The notes beneath the pieces are model-generated. The model made no database searches, was not told the DNA's origin, and was given only the letters and a program-made list of their open reading frames with translations. The position numbers were made by a program, and so were the translations under genes. Positions 25,303 through 35,630 of a stretch of DNA of 35,639 nt are shown here, one piece after another. Position 1 is the first letter of the stretch, and every line of letters starts with the position of its first letter. Source of the stretch: an uncultured Thalassotalea sp. (GTDB lineage: Bacteria; Pseudomonadota; Gammaproteobacteria; Enterobacterales; Alteromonadaceae); contig CANMZP010000034.1 of assembly GCA_947502355.1 (NCBI GenBank), positions 1 through 35,639 of the forward strand. Reading direction: 5' to 3'.

Positions 25303-27402
25303 ATGAAATACAGCAAAAACAATAAAGGATTCGGCCTTATTGAAGTCTTGGTGGCGTTAGCAATCCTGGCGGTCGGTTTAATGTCTATTGCCGTTTTCCA
25401 ATCTGAACTTATTTCATCGAGTAGTGATAGCAAATCTAAAACCAGAGCTTTAGCACTTGCGCAATCGCGATTAGAAACGCTAAAAAATTATACATTTACC
25501 ATAGACACCAAAGAAAAATTCAATACGGCCTTCTCCGTTGGAACCAATAAAAGCAAGGAATTAGCTCCCAGTGAAGATGGGGATATTGCCAAATATTATG
25601 TGATGCACTCTATTATTGATGTTGATGGTGTTAAAAATGTAACAGCAAAAGTAGAATGGGATGATCCTATCTCGGGTCTGCAATCATTGGATTTGACGAC
25701 TGAAATTACATGGCTGTCCCCCAGTTTAGCTGGTCGGTTGGATTCACCTGTGTCATCTGATCATATAATTCGCTCTGCAACGGGTAGAGCACGGCTAGGC
25801 GTTGGGGAGGTTACCGATTCTGATTCAAATAATTTTGTTGGTACCAATAAAGATACTACCAAACTCTTAGATAGAGGTGATGGTGACCTTCATTTAACAT
25901 CAGGGAAAGATATTGTTCTGACATTAGAAGATGCTTGTGAGCTTGGTGATGGTAATGCAAGGACGGGGATCCCTTGTACCGGTTTTGTTGAAATATCAGG
26001 TAGAGTTTTTACCAGTGATTTGGAAAATGTATTTGTAATAGCCTCAGATGCGGCTTATTGCCAAAGGTACTATGTCGACGCAGTCGGAGATGCCTATGCT
26101 GTTGAAGACCCAAATGCAAATCTTAGTGGCTTAATTTATTATGATTATACCTGTTATTTAGGCGGTGGTTGGCACGGCAATATTGGGCTATTAACTGGTG
26201 AAGGGTACACGCCAGAAGTCGGCGATATTGATGATAATAATCCAAGTAAAGGTGGCGACTCAGAAACTTTAATGGCGTGTTTGGGTGATCCTAGTCAAAG
26301 CGCTGCAAACCTGTCGCCAAAATTGTCCATTCGTCGCGTTTATCGTGGCATGGCCTACGATAATAAGGATAAATCGATTTATTATTCCATCGGCGTGGAT
26401 GATTCATTAATCTTACCTGAATCGGGTAACGCTCAACATGATTTTTTCGTCTTGACGGGTAACCAGAATACAGAAGAAGCATGCCGAACTCAAATGTTAG
26501 GGATGCTTGCTGAGAATCCTGAAATCTCTTTTGATGGGATGCCAACAGACTTTTTCTGTTTGAACCAGAATCCAGATTATTTAGATAGCGTTAAATTAAC
26601 TAATTTTGGATATTCTTATGATAATTATTGTCCTTTCGACCCTAGTGACCCGCCATTAAACATTTATATCGTTTCTGGGAGTATTAATCTTTCAGGCGAT
26701 GATTTATCTGATACAAATATAGCTGAGATGATCACTCTTGAAACGTCCGATAGGGAAGGGAATTGCTCGTTATTTGATCTTGAAAGTAGCTCAATTTTTC
26801 AAACAATAAAATATGAATGTGCAGTTCTAGATTGGGGGGTAGAAGCTACTACTGGGAGCAGTCGAGGTGAAGTTACCGCTGAAGGGTGGGCTGGAACAAT
26901 TGACCTAACGCCAATTTATGATGGCATGATTTGTACTCCTGATAATATTTCTTTTGAGGGCAGTAGTCGTATATATGATGATACTGCTAATCAGAATTTT
27001 AACTGTGTATTAGGCGAAGTTACCGAATCGGAAGGGTCTGACGATCAGGAAGAGTCAACGACCCCAGATCTGACAGTACATCAAATCTCTGTCAATGTAA
27101 CGGGCGATACTATTAAGTATGATAATGCCTCTTTTACCGTAAATAATGGTGATACCACGTGTGATGTTAGTTTAGATAATTACTCTTGTAGTTTTGAATA
27201 CGATCCTAACCAGAACTGGTCTGCGAGTGTCATTGTTACGTCAAAAAATGACCGGAACATATGTTTTATGGGGGCTGATGGCGTTACCATTACAGATTAT
27301 TCAACGAATAATAGTACTGTTACTTATCAGATCCCGTCAAACTCCGAAGATATGGTTACTATTAAAATTGCAATTATGGGAAATAATCAGATATGCCAAT
27401 AA
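25303..27402 (+). CDS. pilV: Giant PilV-like pilin with large cysteine-rich C-terminal region (set 2)
   Basis: Residues 1-140 or so are an ordinary PilV: leader MKYSKNNKG, then [27 protein letters not shown] with Glu5, [18 protein letters not shown], and a strand LTTEITWL. Instead of stopping near 160-180 aa it runs to 699 aa. The added part has about 18 Cys, which suggests disulfide-stabilised domains, repeated aromatic Gly segments ([20 protein letters not shown]), an acidic linker near residue 575, and a C-terminal Ig-like beta domain ending in CQ. It lies between pilX and pilE, where pilY1 is usually found, so it may be a pilin-anchored tip adhesin. AGGAG precedes the ATG, and it overlaps pilE by 10 bases. 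Confidence 0.75.
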   Translation: MKYSKNNKGFGLIEVLVALAILAVGLMSIAVFQSELISSSSDSKSKTRALALAQSRLETLKNYTFTIDTKEKFNTAFSVGTNKSKELAPSEDGDIAKYYVMHSIIDVDGVKNVTAKVEWDDPISGLQSLDLTTEITWLSPSLAGRLDSPVSSDHIIRSATGRARLGVGEVTDSDSNNFVGTNKDTTKLLDRGDGDLHLTSGKDIVLTLEDACELGDGNARTGIPCTGFVEISGRVFTSDLENVFVIASDAAYCQRYYVDAVGDAYAVEDPNANLSGLIYYDYTCYLGGGWHGNIGLLTGEGYTPEVGDIDDNNPSKGGDSETLMACLGDPSQSAANLSPKLSIRRVYRGMAYDNKDKSIYYSIGVDDSLILPESGNAQHDFFVLTGNQNTEEACRTQMLGMLAENPEISFDGMPTDFFCLNQNPDYLDSVKLTNFGYSYDNYCPFDPSDPPLNIYIVSGSINLSGDDLSDTNIAEMITLETSDREGNCSLFDLESSSIFQTIKYECAVLDWGVEATTGSSRGEVTAEGWAGTIDLTPIYDGMICTPDNISFEGSSRIYDDTANQNFNCVLGEVTESEGSDDQEESTTPDLTVHQISVNVTGDTIKYDNASFTVNNGDTTCDVSLDNYSCSFEYDPNQNWSASVIVTSKNDRNICFMGADGVTITDYSTNNSTVTYQIPSNSEDMVTIKIAIMGNNQICQ

Positions 27403-27830
27403 TTAAGAGATATTCTACCGGTTTCTCATTGATAGAGCTAATGATCACTGTAGCAATTATCGGTATCTTAGCGGCAGTCGCCTATCCTTCATTTCAAGAT
27501 TATGCAATGAAGTCTCGCAGGGCAGAAGGGCAGACCGCAATCATGGGGTTGGTATTGGAGCAAAGTAAGCTTCGTGGTAATTGTACCAGTTATGCCCAGT
27601 CTATTGCTAGCTCAACCAGCTGCGCGGATAATCAGGTAAGGGGTATCAAATCGACCGAAAATGGTTATTACAGCCTTTCCATTAAACAAGATACTGCAAC
27701 GGGCAATAGTTACACTCTTGAAGCTGCTGCTCAAGGAGTCCAGCAGGCGGATAAAGATTGCTCTACTCTAACCTATGAAGTAACAGCCACCAACCCAAAT
27801 GGTGTGAAGGGGCCGACAGGTTGTTGGTAA
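27393..27830 (+). CDS. pilE: PilE-like minor pilin (set 2)
   Basis: The 145-residue product has leader [10 protein letters not shown], then [27 protein letters not shown], and the PilE signature [19 protein letters not shown]. Two Cys pairs are present (NCTSY...TSC; DCS...GCW), and it ends GVKGPTGCW, the usual PilE terminus. It overlaps the giant pilV by ten bases with a weak ribosome site, so translation is probably coupled. It is more canonical than the PilE at 20.1 kb. A strong terminator follows 17 bases downstream and closes the set 2 operon. Confidence 0.88.
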   Translation: MPIIKRYSTGFSLIELMITVAIIGILAAVAYPSFQDYAMKSRRAEGQTAIMGLVLEQSKLRGNCTSYAQSIASSTSCADNQVRGIKSTENGYYSLSIKQDTATGNSYTLEAAAQGVQQADKDCSTLTYEVTATNPNGVKGPTGCW

Positions 27831-27846
27831 CAACTTATTGAAATCT

Positions 27847-27872
27847 AAAACGGCCCTTTAAGGGCCGTTTTT
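27847..27872. terminator. Bidirectional terminator between pilE and nadE
   Basis: AAAACGGCCCT and AGGGCCGTTTT form a perfect stem with a three-base loop, and T runs follow on both strands. It separates the convergent pilE (plus) and nadE (minus). Confidence 0.9.
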
Positions 27873-27883
27873 ATTGCTTGGTA

Positions 27884-28714
27884 TTAATCGTAAATCGTTG
27901 GTATCGGTTTACGTTTATGTTGTGTGTTATTGAAAATAGTTACCAGCTTTTCTTCAACCTCAGCTGTTATTTCTTTACCTTCTAAGAAATCATCAATTTG
28001 ATTGTAGGTAAGGCCAAGGGCTGTTTCATCTTCCTTGCCTGGGTCTAGCTCTTCTAAATCGGCCGTTGGGGCTTTGATCACAAGTTTGTCTGGTGCTCCC
28101 ATTGTTTTTGCCAGAAGGCGCACTTGTCGTTTACTCAAACCAAACAGTGGCACCATATCACAAGCACCATCACCCCATTTGGTGTAAAACCCTGTGATGT
28201 TTTCGGCGCTATGATCTGTACCAATAACTAGACCGCCGAGAATGCCCGCTAAATGGTATTGCATTACCATGCGAGCTCTTGCCTTAACGTTGCCTTTTGA
28301 GAAGTCTAAACGGGCATCGTTTGCTGTTAATAAGCCAACATCTTCTAAAGCACTAACCGCTTCTTCATGAATCCCTTCAACACCGGCCATGATGTTGGTG
28401 CTAACACACTTAGAAGGCTTGATAAAATCAACGGCCAATTGCGCATCATCTTCATCGGCTTGCACGTTGTAGGGTAAGCGCACCGCAATAAACTTATAGC
28501 TTGAACCATGTTCTTCATTTAATTCATTAACGGCTAGTTGCGCTAAGCGGCCACAGGTTGAAGAATCAACACCACCACTGATCCCTAAAATAAGGTGTTT
28601 TAAGCCTGAGCTTACGAGTTGTTCTTTAATAAAATTAACCCGACGAGTAATTTCCAATTTGGGATCGATCTTGGCTAATACTTTCATTTCTGCAATGATA
28701 GCTTGGCGGTCCAT
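27884..28714 (-). CDS. nadE: NH3-dependent NAD+ synthetase NadE
   Basis: NadE amidates deamido-NAD+ to NAD+ using ammonia and ATP. The 276-residue product carries the PP-loop motif SGGVDSS at residues 46-52, [22 protein letters not shown], and the [12 protein letters not shown] and [10 protein letters not shown]-terminal blocks. It matches E. coli NadE in length (275 aa) and lacks a glutaminase domain. AAAGG precedes the ATG by a workable distance. It ends 11 bases from the shared terminator with pilE. Confidence 0.96.
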   Translation of the reverse strand: MDRQAIIAEMKVLAKIDPKLEITRRVNFIKEQLVSSGLKHLILGISGGVDSSTCGRLAQLAVNELNEEHGSSYKFIAVRLPYNVQADEDDAQLAVDFIKPSKCVSTNIMAGVEGIHEEAVSALEDVGLLTANDARLDFSKGNVKARARMVMQYHLAGILGGLVIGTDHSAENITGFYTKWGDGACDMVPLFGLSKRQVRLLAKTMGAPDKLVIKAPTADLEELDPGKEDETALGLTYNQIDDFLEGKEITAEVEEKLVTIFNNTQHKRKPIPTIYD

Positions 28715-28746
28715 AAAAATGCCTTTCTTTAAAAATTGTTTTGTTA

Positions 28747-28775
28747 ATGATAAACATCGTGCCAGTTGAGTACAA
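28747..28775 (-). promoter_or_regulatory. Candidate promoter for nadE
   Basis: On the minus strand TTGTAC and TATCAT (five of six consensus bases) are separated by 17 bases and lie about 33 bases before the nadE ATG. The -35 box is weak. Confidence 0.35.
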
Positions 28776-28889
28776 TTGAAAATATCTCATTTATATAAGA
28801 TTAACCTGTTTGTGATGCAATTTATGAGGTTAAGGTCGCAAAAGTCAGGGGTATTGCGCTAGAATATGAACAATAACAACATTTGGTGA

Positions 28890-29234
<345 letters not shown>

Positions 29235-29260
29235 TCATTGCGATTAATTTTGAGTAATAA

Positions 29261-29295
29261 AAAAGGCGTTTCCTATAATAGGTAACGCCTTTTTA
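29261..29295 (+). terminator. Rho-independent terminator of glnB
   Basis: AAAAGGCGTT pairs with AACGCCTTTT (29284-29293); the 13-base loop has an inner CCT/AGG pairing, and T residues follow. It could also act for bamD on the opposite strand. Confidence 0.85.
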
Positions 29296-29353
29296 TTGTC
29301 TAGATAAAGCAAGTGTTCAGGTGAAGCAAATAAAAATAACGATTCGTTGTTTT

Positions 29354-30112
29354 TTATTTGACGTTCGGATTGTTAGGGTAGTTGGCTGCCAATACTTGCT
29401 GAGCATTCAGTTTTAAATCATCCAGGCCTAAAATTTCGTAACACTCAATCATAATTACTAACGCTTCTTCCACCTGCTTGCTTGGTGCAAAATATTCAAC
29501 AATGTAGCGACCACGGTTTGCTGCTGCAGCATAAGCTTTACGCTGTACATAGAATTTCGCCGCGGCTAATTCGTAATCGGCTAAACGACTTTTAATGGCT
29601 ACCATGCGCTTATGAGCATCTGCGGCATATTTGCTGTCTGGGTAGTCGGTAACGATTTTCTTGAAATCTTTAAACGCTTCACGTGAGTGGGTCGGGTCGC
29701 GGTCACTACGGTCAATGCCGACAACCGACTGAAATAAATTATCTTCGTTAGATATGTGCATTAAACCGCGCATATAGTAAACGTAATCTACATTTTCATG
29801 ACCTGGATTTAAACGTAAAAAACGTTCTACCAAGGCAGTACCCTGAGCGGTATCACCGGCTTTGTAGTATGCGTAAATCAAATCTAATTGAACCTGATGA
29901 GAAATCGCACCAAATGGGTAACGCGAATCGATAGCACTTAAAATTGGTATGGCTTTCTGGTAAAGGCCGTTATCCAAGGCATTTTTAGCGCTGTCGTAAA
30001 GTGCTTGGGCTGATTTATCTGGCACTTTTTCGATTACTCGGTCGTTGCCTGCACAACCAGACAAACCGATAAAAAGCGTAAAAGTTATAATTTTTAATGT
30101 AAACTTGTTCAT
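29354..30112 (-). CDS. bamD: Outer membrane assembly lipoprotein BamD
   Basis: BamD is the essential lipoprotein partner of BamA in outer-membrane protein insertion. The start is set at ATG 30112, giving signal peptide MNKFTLKIITFTLFIGLSGC with the lipidated Cys at residue 20; a TTG seven codons upstream has no better ribosome site. The 252-residue product consists of TPR-like repeats, with the family blocks LYDSAKNALDNGLYQKAIPIL, RYPFGAISHQVQLDLIYAYYK, RFLRLNPGHENVDYVYYMRGL and RDPTHSREAFKDFKKIVTDYP. It is divergent from rluD. Maturation would need Lgt and LspA, both encoded in this window. Confidence 0.95.
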   Translation of the reverse strand: MNKFTLKIITFTLFIGLSGCAGNDRVIEKVPDKSAQALYDSAKNALDNGLYQKAIPILSAIDSRYPFGAISHQVQLDLIYAYYKAGDTAQGTALVERFLRLNPGHENVDYVYYMRGLMHISNEDNLFQSVVGIDRSDRDPTHSREAFKDFKKIVTDYPDSKYAADAHKRMVAIKSRLADYELAAAKFYVQRKAYAAAANRGRYIVEYFAPSKQVEEALVIMIECYEILGLDDLKLNAQQVLAANYPNNPNVK

Positions 30113-30178
30113 ATAGTTAGTATATCTGCTCAAAGTTCTAGTTAAAATAATATGAAAGCCCCGCTTAAGCAGGTAAAA

Positions 30179-30208
30179 TACTAGATTAAAATTTACTAGA
30201 TTAAATTT
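30179..30208. repeat. Tandem 15-bp duplication between bamD and rluD
   Basis: TACTAGATTAAAATT is followed at once by TACTAGATTAAATTT. It lies in the divergent promoter region of bamD and rluD. Confidence 0.7.
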
Positions 30209-30287
30209 AATAACGCATTCTAACCTAGCTTTCGTGTATTACACAATGCAAATGTGTCGTACCTAATGCAAATTAACAGAGACTTTA

Positions 30288-31262
30288 ATGGCTGAAAAAA
30301 TTCATCATCAGGATATTGTTCCTGAAACGTGTTTAGGTAAACGTCTAGACCAAACAATTGCGCAAATGTTCCCGGATTATTCACGTTCTCGGTTAAAAGA
30401 TTGGATCTTAGCCGGAAATGTCCAAATTAACGGTGATATTGTAACCAAACCTCGAGTTAAGTTACTTGGTGGTGAAGTGATCACAATTGAAGCTGAAGTT
30501 GAAACGGAAGTACATTACGAAGCGCAAGCGATTGAATTAAACATCGTTTATGAAGATGATGATATTCTGGTTATTAATAAACCGGCAGGGTTGGTGGTAC
30601 ACCCAGGTGCAGGTAACCCTGACGGGACTGTGTTAAATGCTTTACTTCATCATTGCCCAGAACAAGACAAATTACCTCGTGCTGGTATCGTTCATCGATT
30701 GGATAAAGACACTACGGGTTTAATGGTTGTCGCTAAGAGTATTGCTGCTCAAACTAATTTGGTGGAGTCATTGCAGGCAAGAGAAATCACTCGCGAATAT
30801 GAAGCCATTGCCAATGGTGTAATGACCGCTGGTGGTGTCGTTGATGAGCCAATCGGCCGTCATGCGACCAAGCGTACTCATATGGCCGTTACGCATTCAG
30901 GTCGCCCATCTGTTACGCATTATCGCGTCATGGAGAAATACCGTTTACATACGCGCTTAAGATTAAGACTTGAAACAGGTCGTACCCATCAAATTCGTGT
31001 TCATATGGCACATATTAGCCACCCATTGGTAGGTGACCCTGTATATGGCGGGCGTCCACGTCCGCCTAAAGGTGCTAGTGAGGAATTAAGAACGCTTTTG
31101 AAAAACTTTAAGCGTCAAGCTTTACATGCGGCAATGCTATCGTTATATCACCCAGTTACTGGTGAGTTAATGACATGGCATGCGCCAGTTCCTGATGACA
31201 TGTTGGAAGTTGCAGCGGGCTTAAAAGAAGATGCTCAACTTAATCCAGTACTCGATTATTAA
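30288..31262 (+). CDS. rluD: 23S rRNA pseudouridine synthase RluD
   Basis: RluD makes pseudouridines 1911, 1915 and 1917 in helix 69 of 23S rRNA. The 324-residue product has an N-terminal S4 domain (RLDQTIAQMFPDYSRSRLKDWI...GNVQING) and a catalytic domain. The latter has NKPAGLVVHPG, RAGIVHRLDKDTTGLMVVAK with the catalytic Asp139 (the same number as in E. coli), ETGRTHQIRVHMAHI and HPLVGDPVYGG. It is followed 23 bases later by pgeF, as in E. coli (rluD-yfiH-clpB). Confidence 0.95.
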   Translation: MAEKIHHQDIVPETCLGKRLDQTIAQMFPDYSRSRLKDWILAGNVQINGDIVTKPRVKLLGGEVITIEAEVETEVHYEAQAIELNIVYEDDDILVINKPAGLVVHPGAGNPDGTVLNALLHHCPEQDKLPRAGIVHRLDKDTTGLMVVAKSIAAQTNLVESLQAREITREYEAIANGVMTAGGVVDEPIGRHATKRTHMAVTHSGRPSVTHYRVMEKYRLHTRLRLRLETGRTHQIRVHMAHISHPLVGDPVYGGRPRPPKGASEELRTLLKNFKRQALHAAMLSLYHPVTGELMTWHAPVPDDMLEVAAGLKEDAQLNPVLDY

Positions 31263-31285
31263 GACTAACTTACTGATAAATCCGG

Positions 31286-32029
31286 ATGGCAACGCCAATG
31301 ATTCAATTGATAGAAGGAATTGCGCCCGAACAGGTTTTATTGGCAACAACATCTCGCGAAGGTGGCTTTAGTAAGCCACCTTATAACAACTTTAATCTTG
31401 GTGATCATGTTGGCGATGACCTAGCTTTAGTTACCGCTAATCGCCAATTGTTATACTCTTCTTTAAACATCAATGGTCAAATTCAATGGCTTGAGCAAAT
31501 TCATGGCAGTGATGTCGTTAATGTCATCGCACATCAGCCTGTACCTCCACGCGCTGACGCGGCATATACAAAGCAAAAAGGTATGGCGTTAGCCATTTTA
31601 ACGGCAGACTGCCTACCTATTTTACTAAGCAATAAGTTAGGAACTGAAATTGCGGCCATTCATGCCGGTTGGCGACCACTTGCTGCCGATATTTTAACGG
31701 CTACTATCGATAAATTTGATTGCCCTGCAAATGAAATCATTGCCTGGTTAGGCCCTTGTATTGGGCCGGATGCTTTTGAAGTTGGGCCAGAGGTTAAAGC
31801 ACAATTCCTTTCATTAAATAGCAAACTCAATAGCGCATTTAACGCAACTAACAATGGCAAGTACTTAGCCAACTTACACGTTTTGGCAACACGCTTGTTG
31901 CAAGTAAAAGGCATCACAACGATTCATGCTATGCCAGAATGCACCCATTCTAATACGCAAAAATATTTTTCGTATCGCCGAGATGGCCAAACCGGTCGCA
32001 TGGCCAGTGTTATTGCGATAAAACCTTAA
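31286..32029 (+). CDS. pgeF: Peptidoglycan editing factor PgeF / polyphenol oxidase family (YfiH)
   Basis: The 247-residue product is a member of the YfiH/LACC1 family, now known to act on purine nucleosides and, in E. coli, to correct misincorporated L-Ser in peptidoglycan precursors. The metal and catalytic residues are in place: His73 (QIHGSDV), Cys109 (TADCLPI) and His126 (HAGWRPL). WLGPCIGPDAFEVG and the closing SYRRDGQTGRMAS are also typical. Starts at ATG 31286 or 31298 are both possible. It forms a likely operon with rluD; clpB follows after its own promoter. Confidence 0.92.
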   Translation: MATPMIQLIEGIAPEQVLLATTSREGGFSKPPYNNFNLGDHVGDDLALVTANRQLLYSSLNINGQIQWLEQIHGSDVVNVIAHQPVPPRADAAYTKQKGMALAILTADCLPILLSNKLGTEIAAIHAGWRPLAADILTATIDKFDCPANEIIAWLGPCIGPDAFEVGPEVKAQFLSLNSKLNSAFNATNNGKYLANLHVLATRLLQVKGITTIHAMPECTHSNTQKYFSYRRDGQTGRMASVIAIKP

Positions 32030-32090
32030 CTTTCTTATTCAATTTAAATCACTTTTCATTAGCAAAATAGTTAAAAAGTTTCGTTCAGGT

Positions 32091-32118
32091 GTTGAAAAAA
32101 TCATCACTCGCTCCAATT
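32091..32118 (+). promoter_or_regulatory. Sigma-32 (heat-shock) promoter of clpB
   Basis: GTTGAAA (32091-32097) and CTCCAATT (32111-32118) are separated by 13 bases, close to the RpoH consensus CTTGAAA and CCCCATnT. The pair lies 58 bases before the clpB ATG, a gene controlled by RpoH in E. coli. Confidence 0.65.
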
Positions 32119-32175
32119 TAGGTAATATAGGATATTAAATCCATAAGAAAATTATGGTTAAAGTAGGAGTTACAT

Positions 32176-34746
32176 ATGCGTATAGATCGACTCACTCAAA
32201 AATTTCAACAAGCCCTTGCCGATGCCCAATCGTTAGCCCTGGGTAAAGACAACCAATTTATTGAACCTGCCCATGTGCTATTAGCTCTGCTAAATCAAAC
32301 GGATGGCTCAGTATTGCCCGTTTTAAAACATTGCAGCGTCGATGTATCAAATTTACGCCGAGTATTAACGCGCAACATAGATGACTTACCTAAAGTATCG
32401 GGTGTTGGTGGTGAGGTTCAGGTTTCAAATCAATTAGGCAACCTCATTAATTTGTGTGACAAGCTGGCACAAAAACAACATGACAAATTTATCTCTTCAG
32501 AAATGTTTCTTTTAGCGGCACTCGAAGATAAGGGAACGTTAGGGCAAACATTAAAAGGGGCCGGTCTCACAGAGAAAAAAGTTCAGCAAGCCATTGAGCA
32601 AGTGCGTGGCGGGCAAAATGTGAATGATCCTAATGCCGAAGATACACGTCAGGCTTTAGAGAAATACACCATAGATCTTACCGAACGTGCTGAGCAAGGC
32701 AAATTGGATCCGGTTATTGGCCGTGATGAAGAGATCCGTCGCACTTTACAAGTCTTACAGCGTCGAACCAAAAACAACCCTGTATTAATAGGTCAACCAG
32801 GTGTGGGCAAAACCGCCATTGTTGAAGGGTTAGCCCAACGAATTATTAACGGTGAAGTACCTGAAGGCCTGAAAAATAAGCAAGTGTTGTCATTGGATAT
32901 GGGGGCATTAATCGCGGGTGCAAAATACCGAGGCGAATTTGAAGAACGTTTAAAAGCTGTTCTAAATGAATTAGCCAAAGAAGAAGGGCAGGTCATTCTA
33001 TTTATTGATGAACTTCATACCATGGTTGGTGCTGGCAAAACCGATGGTGCTATGGACGCAAGTAATATGCTCAAACCTGCTTTGGCCCGAGGGGATTTAC
33101 ACTGTGTAGGGGCTACGACACTGGATGAGTACCGACAATATATTGAAAAAGATGCTGCTTTAGAGCGCCGCTTTCAAAAAGTATTGGTGGATGAGCCAAG
33201 TGTTGAAGATACCATTGCGATTCTACGAGGATTAAAAGAACGTTACGAGTTACATCACAGCGTAGAAATAACCGATCCCGCCATTGTTTCGGCAGCAACA
33301 CTATCACATCGTTATATAAGTGATCGTCAACTACCTGATAAAGCCATCGACTTAATTGATGAAGCCGCCTCAAGTATTCGTATGCAAATGGACTCGAAAC
33401 CAGAAGCACTTGATAGGCTTGAACGTCGATTAATTCAATTCAAGCTTGAACAAAAAGCATTGGAAAAAGAGTCTGATGATGCATCGAAAAAGCGGTTATC
33501 CCTACTTGAAGAAAAAATCAATGAGCAACAGCAAGCTTATGATGAGCTAGAACAAGTATGGAAAAATGAGAAAGCCTCTTTATATGGTACACAATCCATA
33601 AAAGCCGACTTAGAGCAAGCAAGGCTGGATTTAGAAGCAGCCCATCGAAGTGGTGATCTTAATCGTATGTCTGAATTGCAGTACGGCATCATACCGAGCC
33701 TTGAAAAACAATTAGCACATTCTGGTGAAAATGAATCGATTGAGTTGACGTTATTACGTAATAAAGTGACCGATAACGAGATAGCTGAAGTGTTGTCAAA
33801 AGCGACGGGCATACCAGTGGCCAAAATGCTTGAAGGTGAAAAAGATAAATTACTGAGTATGGAATCGGCGCTGCAACAACGAGTCATAGGGCAAAAGCAG
33901 GCCGTTGAAGCGGTATCAAATGCCATAAGAAGATCCAGAGCAGGGTTGTCGGATCCTAATCAACCAATTGGATCATTCATGTTTCTCGGTCCAACCGGTG
34001 TGGGTAAAACCGAATTAACTAAAGCGCTAGCAAATTTTATGTTTGATAGTGATGAGGCTTTAATTCGAGTCGATATGTCCGAATTTATGGAAAAACATTC
34101 TGTGGCAAGACTTATTGGTGCGCCTCCTGGCTATGTTGGTTATGAAGAAGGCGGCTATTTAACCGAGGCGGTTCGTCGCAAACCTTATTCCGTTATTTTA
34201 TTGGATGAAATTGAAAAGGCACATGCCGATGTGTTTAATATTTTATTACAAGTGCTAGATGATGGGCGGTTAACAGACGGCCAAGGTCGTACTGTCGACT
34301 TTAAAAACACTGTAATTATCATGACCTCAAATATGGGGTCGGATATCATTCAGGAGCTGGCAACAGAAGCAAGTTATGAACAACTTCGAGATTCTGTGAT
34401 GGCCATTGTGGGCCAACATTTTAAACCTGAGTTTATCAACCGAGTTGATGAGTCTGTTGTTTTCCACCCATTATCTGCGCAGCAAATTGAGAAAATAGCT
34501 AATATTCAATTAAAACTATTGGCATCAAGGTTAGCAGAAAAAGAGATTTCACTAGAAGTCAGTAAAGAAGCATTAGCTAAAATTGCTGAAGCAGGGTTTG
34601 ATCCTGTCTTTGGGGCACGACCGCTCAAACGAGCGATTCAAAACTATGTTGAAAACCCGTTGGCGCAAAAGTTATTGTCGGGCTTGTTTGCTCCAAACAG
34701 TGTTATAAATATCGAATTAGTTGATGGAAAGCTAGATATTAGTTAG
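32176..34746 (+). CDS. clpB: ATP-dependent protein disaggregase ClpB
   Basis: ClpB forms hexamers that pull proteins out of aggregates together with DnaK. The 856-residue product has the N-terminal Clp-N domain (to about 145), NBD1 with Walker A GQPGVGKT at 206-213, the coiled-coil M domain (about 410-525), and NBD2 with Walker A GPTGVGKT at 605-612. These positions are the same as in E. coli. The pore loop [15 protein letters not shown] is present and there is no ClpP-binding IGF loop. TAGGAG precedes the ATG. Codon 149 is an in-frame GTG, as at the internal start of the short form in E. coli. It is monocistronic and ends at a terminator shared with the convergent DUF4124 gene. Confidence 0.97.
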   Translation: MRIDRLTQKFQQALADAQSLALGKDNQFIEPAHVLLALLNQTDGSVLPVLKHCSVDVSNLRRVLTRNIDDLPKVSGVGGEVQVSNQLGNLINLCDKLAQKQHDKFISSEMFLLAALEDKGTLGQTLKGAGLTEKKVQQAIEQVRGGQNVNDPNAEDTRQALEKYTIDLTERAEQGKLDPVIGRDEEIRRTLQVLQRRTKNNPVLIGQPGVGKTAIVEGLAQRIINGEVPEGLKNKQVLSLDMGALIAGAKYRGEFEERLKAVLNELAKEEGQVILFIDELHTMVGAGKTDGAMDASNMLKPALARGDLHCVGATTLDEYRQYIEKDAALERRFQKVLVDEPSVEDTIAILRGLKERYELHHSVEITDPAIVSAATLSHRYISDRQLPDKAIDLIDEAASSIRMQMDSKPEALDRLERRLIQFKLEQKALEKESDDASKKRLSLLEEKINEQQQAYDELEQVWKNEKASLYGTQSIKADLEQARLDLEAAHRSGDLNRMSELQYGIIPSLEKQLAHSGENESIELTLLRNKVTDNEIAEVLSKATGIPVAKMLEGEKDKLLSMESALQQRVIGQKQAVEAVSNAIRRSRAGLSDPNQPIGSFMFLGPTGVGKTELTKALANFMFDSDEALIRVDMSEFMEKHSVARLIGAPPGYVGYEEGGYLTEAVRRKPYSVILLDEIEKAHADVFNILLQVLDDGRLTDGQGRTVDFKNTVIIMTSNMGSDIIQELATEASYEQLRDSVMAIVGQHFKPEFINRVDESVVFHPLSAQQIEKIANIQLKLLASRLAEKEISLEVSKEALAKIAEAGFDPVFGARPLKRAIQNYVENPLAQKLLSGLFAPNSVINIELVDGKLDIS

Positions 34747-34768
34747 TTAGTTGGTAACGGTAAGATAA

Positions 34769-34804
34769 AGTGATTCATCAATATAAAGATGAATCACTCG
34801 TTTT
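34769..34804. terminator. Hairpin terminator between clpB and the DUF4124 gene
   Basis: AGTGATTCATC pairs perfectly with GATGAATCACT across an 8-base loop. A short T run follows on the plus strand, and an AT-rich stretch follows on the minus strand. Confidence 0.7.
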
Positions 34805-35216
34805 ACTGTCTACAGTATATTTCGACTTCTTTTTGGCTGATTTCGCGACGTTGACTTTTCTCGGTAGGTGACAATACTCTTGTTTTACCTGAAGCGTCTA
34901 CGATTTCGACATTGGCAAAGTCATTAAGCGTGCGAAGCTTGGCTTTTGCGTTTTTACATTGAATTGACGAGGCTTGAGCAACGTCGACACTATTATTAAG
35001 TAAATCGTTCTCGACACTTTTGTGTTTTAGCGGTGCTTGTACTGGAGAGTAACTTGATTCTATGGTGACTTCTGTAAAGTCTTCAGATACAGGCTCATGT
35101 TGTCCATAATGAACGATACCTCTATCATCCACCCACTTATAAACCGTAACGTCTTTGGCATTACTGTTGAAGCTTAAAAAGCAGGTAGAAATTAAAAAAA
35201 AGAATGTCCTATTCAT
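34803..35216 (-). CDS. Small secreted DUF4124-domain protein
   Basis: The 137-residue product has a signal peptide (MNRTFFFLISTCFLSFNSNA, with cleavage likely before KDV), so it should be periplasmic. The next segment, VYKWVDDRGIVHYGQHEP, is the hallmark of DUF4124, a short beta domain found at the N-terminus of many proteobacterial exported proteins. The remainder has one Cys pair (IQCKNAKAKLRTL and YCRQ at the end) and a charged helix (TEKSQRREISQKEVEIYC). The function is unknown. It lies between clpB and the rRNA promoter region and is transcribed toward clpB. Confidence 0.8.
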   Translation of the reverse strand: MNRTFFFLISTCFLSFNSNAKDVTVYKWVDDRGIVHYGQHEPVSEDFTEVTIESSYSPVQAPLKHKSVENDLLNNSVDVAQASSIQCKNAKAKLRTLNDFANVEIVDASGKTRVLSPTEKSQRREISQKEVEIYCRQ

Positions 35217-35471
35217 ATAATCTTCTTCTTGTTGATGGAATTCTTTCCAAAAAGTTTAAAATATCCCTATTAGCTATATCTTAGTATAAAAAAACAGCGA
35301 TAACTAGCATAGTGTTAATTTCTACAAGGATTAATGGCAATAATAGACTCTTCTAAGTGTACTCAAAAGTACCAAAACTTACAAAATGAGTAACTAAATC
35401 TTAATTTGTTTTAATTATTGCTTATTAAATAGTCGAACAAACGAAAAATGAAATTATTTTACGAAAAACGG
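35217..35471. other. Intergenic region before the rRNA promoters
   Basis: This AT-rich stretch must hold the promoter of the DUF4124 gene; only a weak candidate (TATACT on the minus strand at 35283-35288) is visible. The final 30 bases are A/T-rich in the manner of an UP element for the rRNA promoter. No gene or RNA is recognised. Confidence 0.45.
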
Positions 35472-35503
35472 TTGACGGTGGCGCAAAAATCTCTAAAATG
35501 CGC
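35472..35503 (+). promoter_or_regulatory. rRNA operon promoter P1
   Basis: TTGACG (35472-35477), a 16-base spacer and TAAAAT (35494-35499) are followed by a GCGC discriminator, the arrangement of stringently controlled rRNA promoters. The preceding A/T tracts resemble an UP element. The clpB-rrn neighbourhood also occurs in E. coli (clpB-rrsG). Confidence 0.75.
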
Positions 35504-35630
35504 TTCACTTCTTCGGGACAAGCCAATAGTTTACTCGCTGAAGGGGTTCAATGTTCATCAGCTTTCAAGCAGATGCGTCGTTAATCAGAAACGCTTCAAA
35601 CACTTTTTTGAAAACTTTTAAAATTAACGG

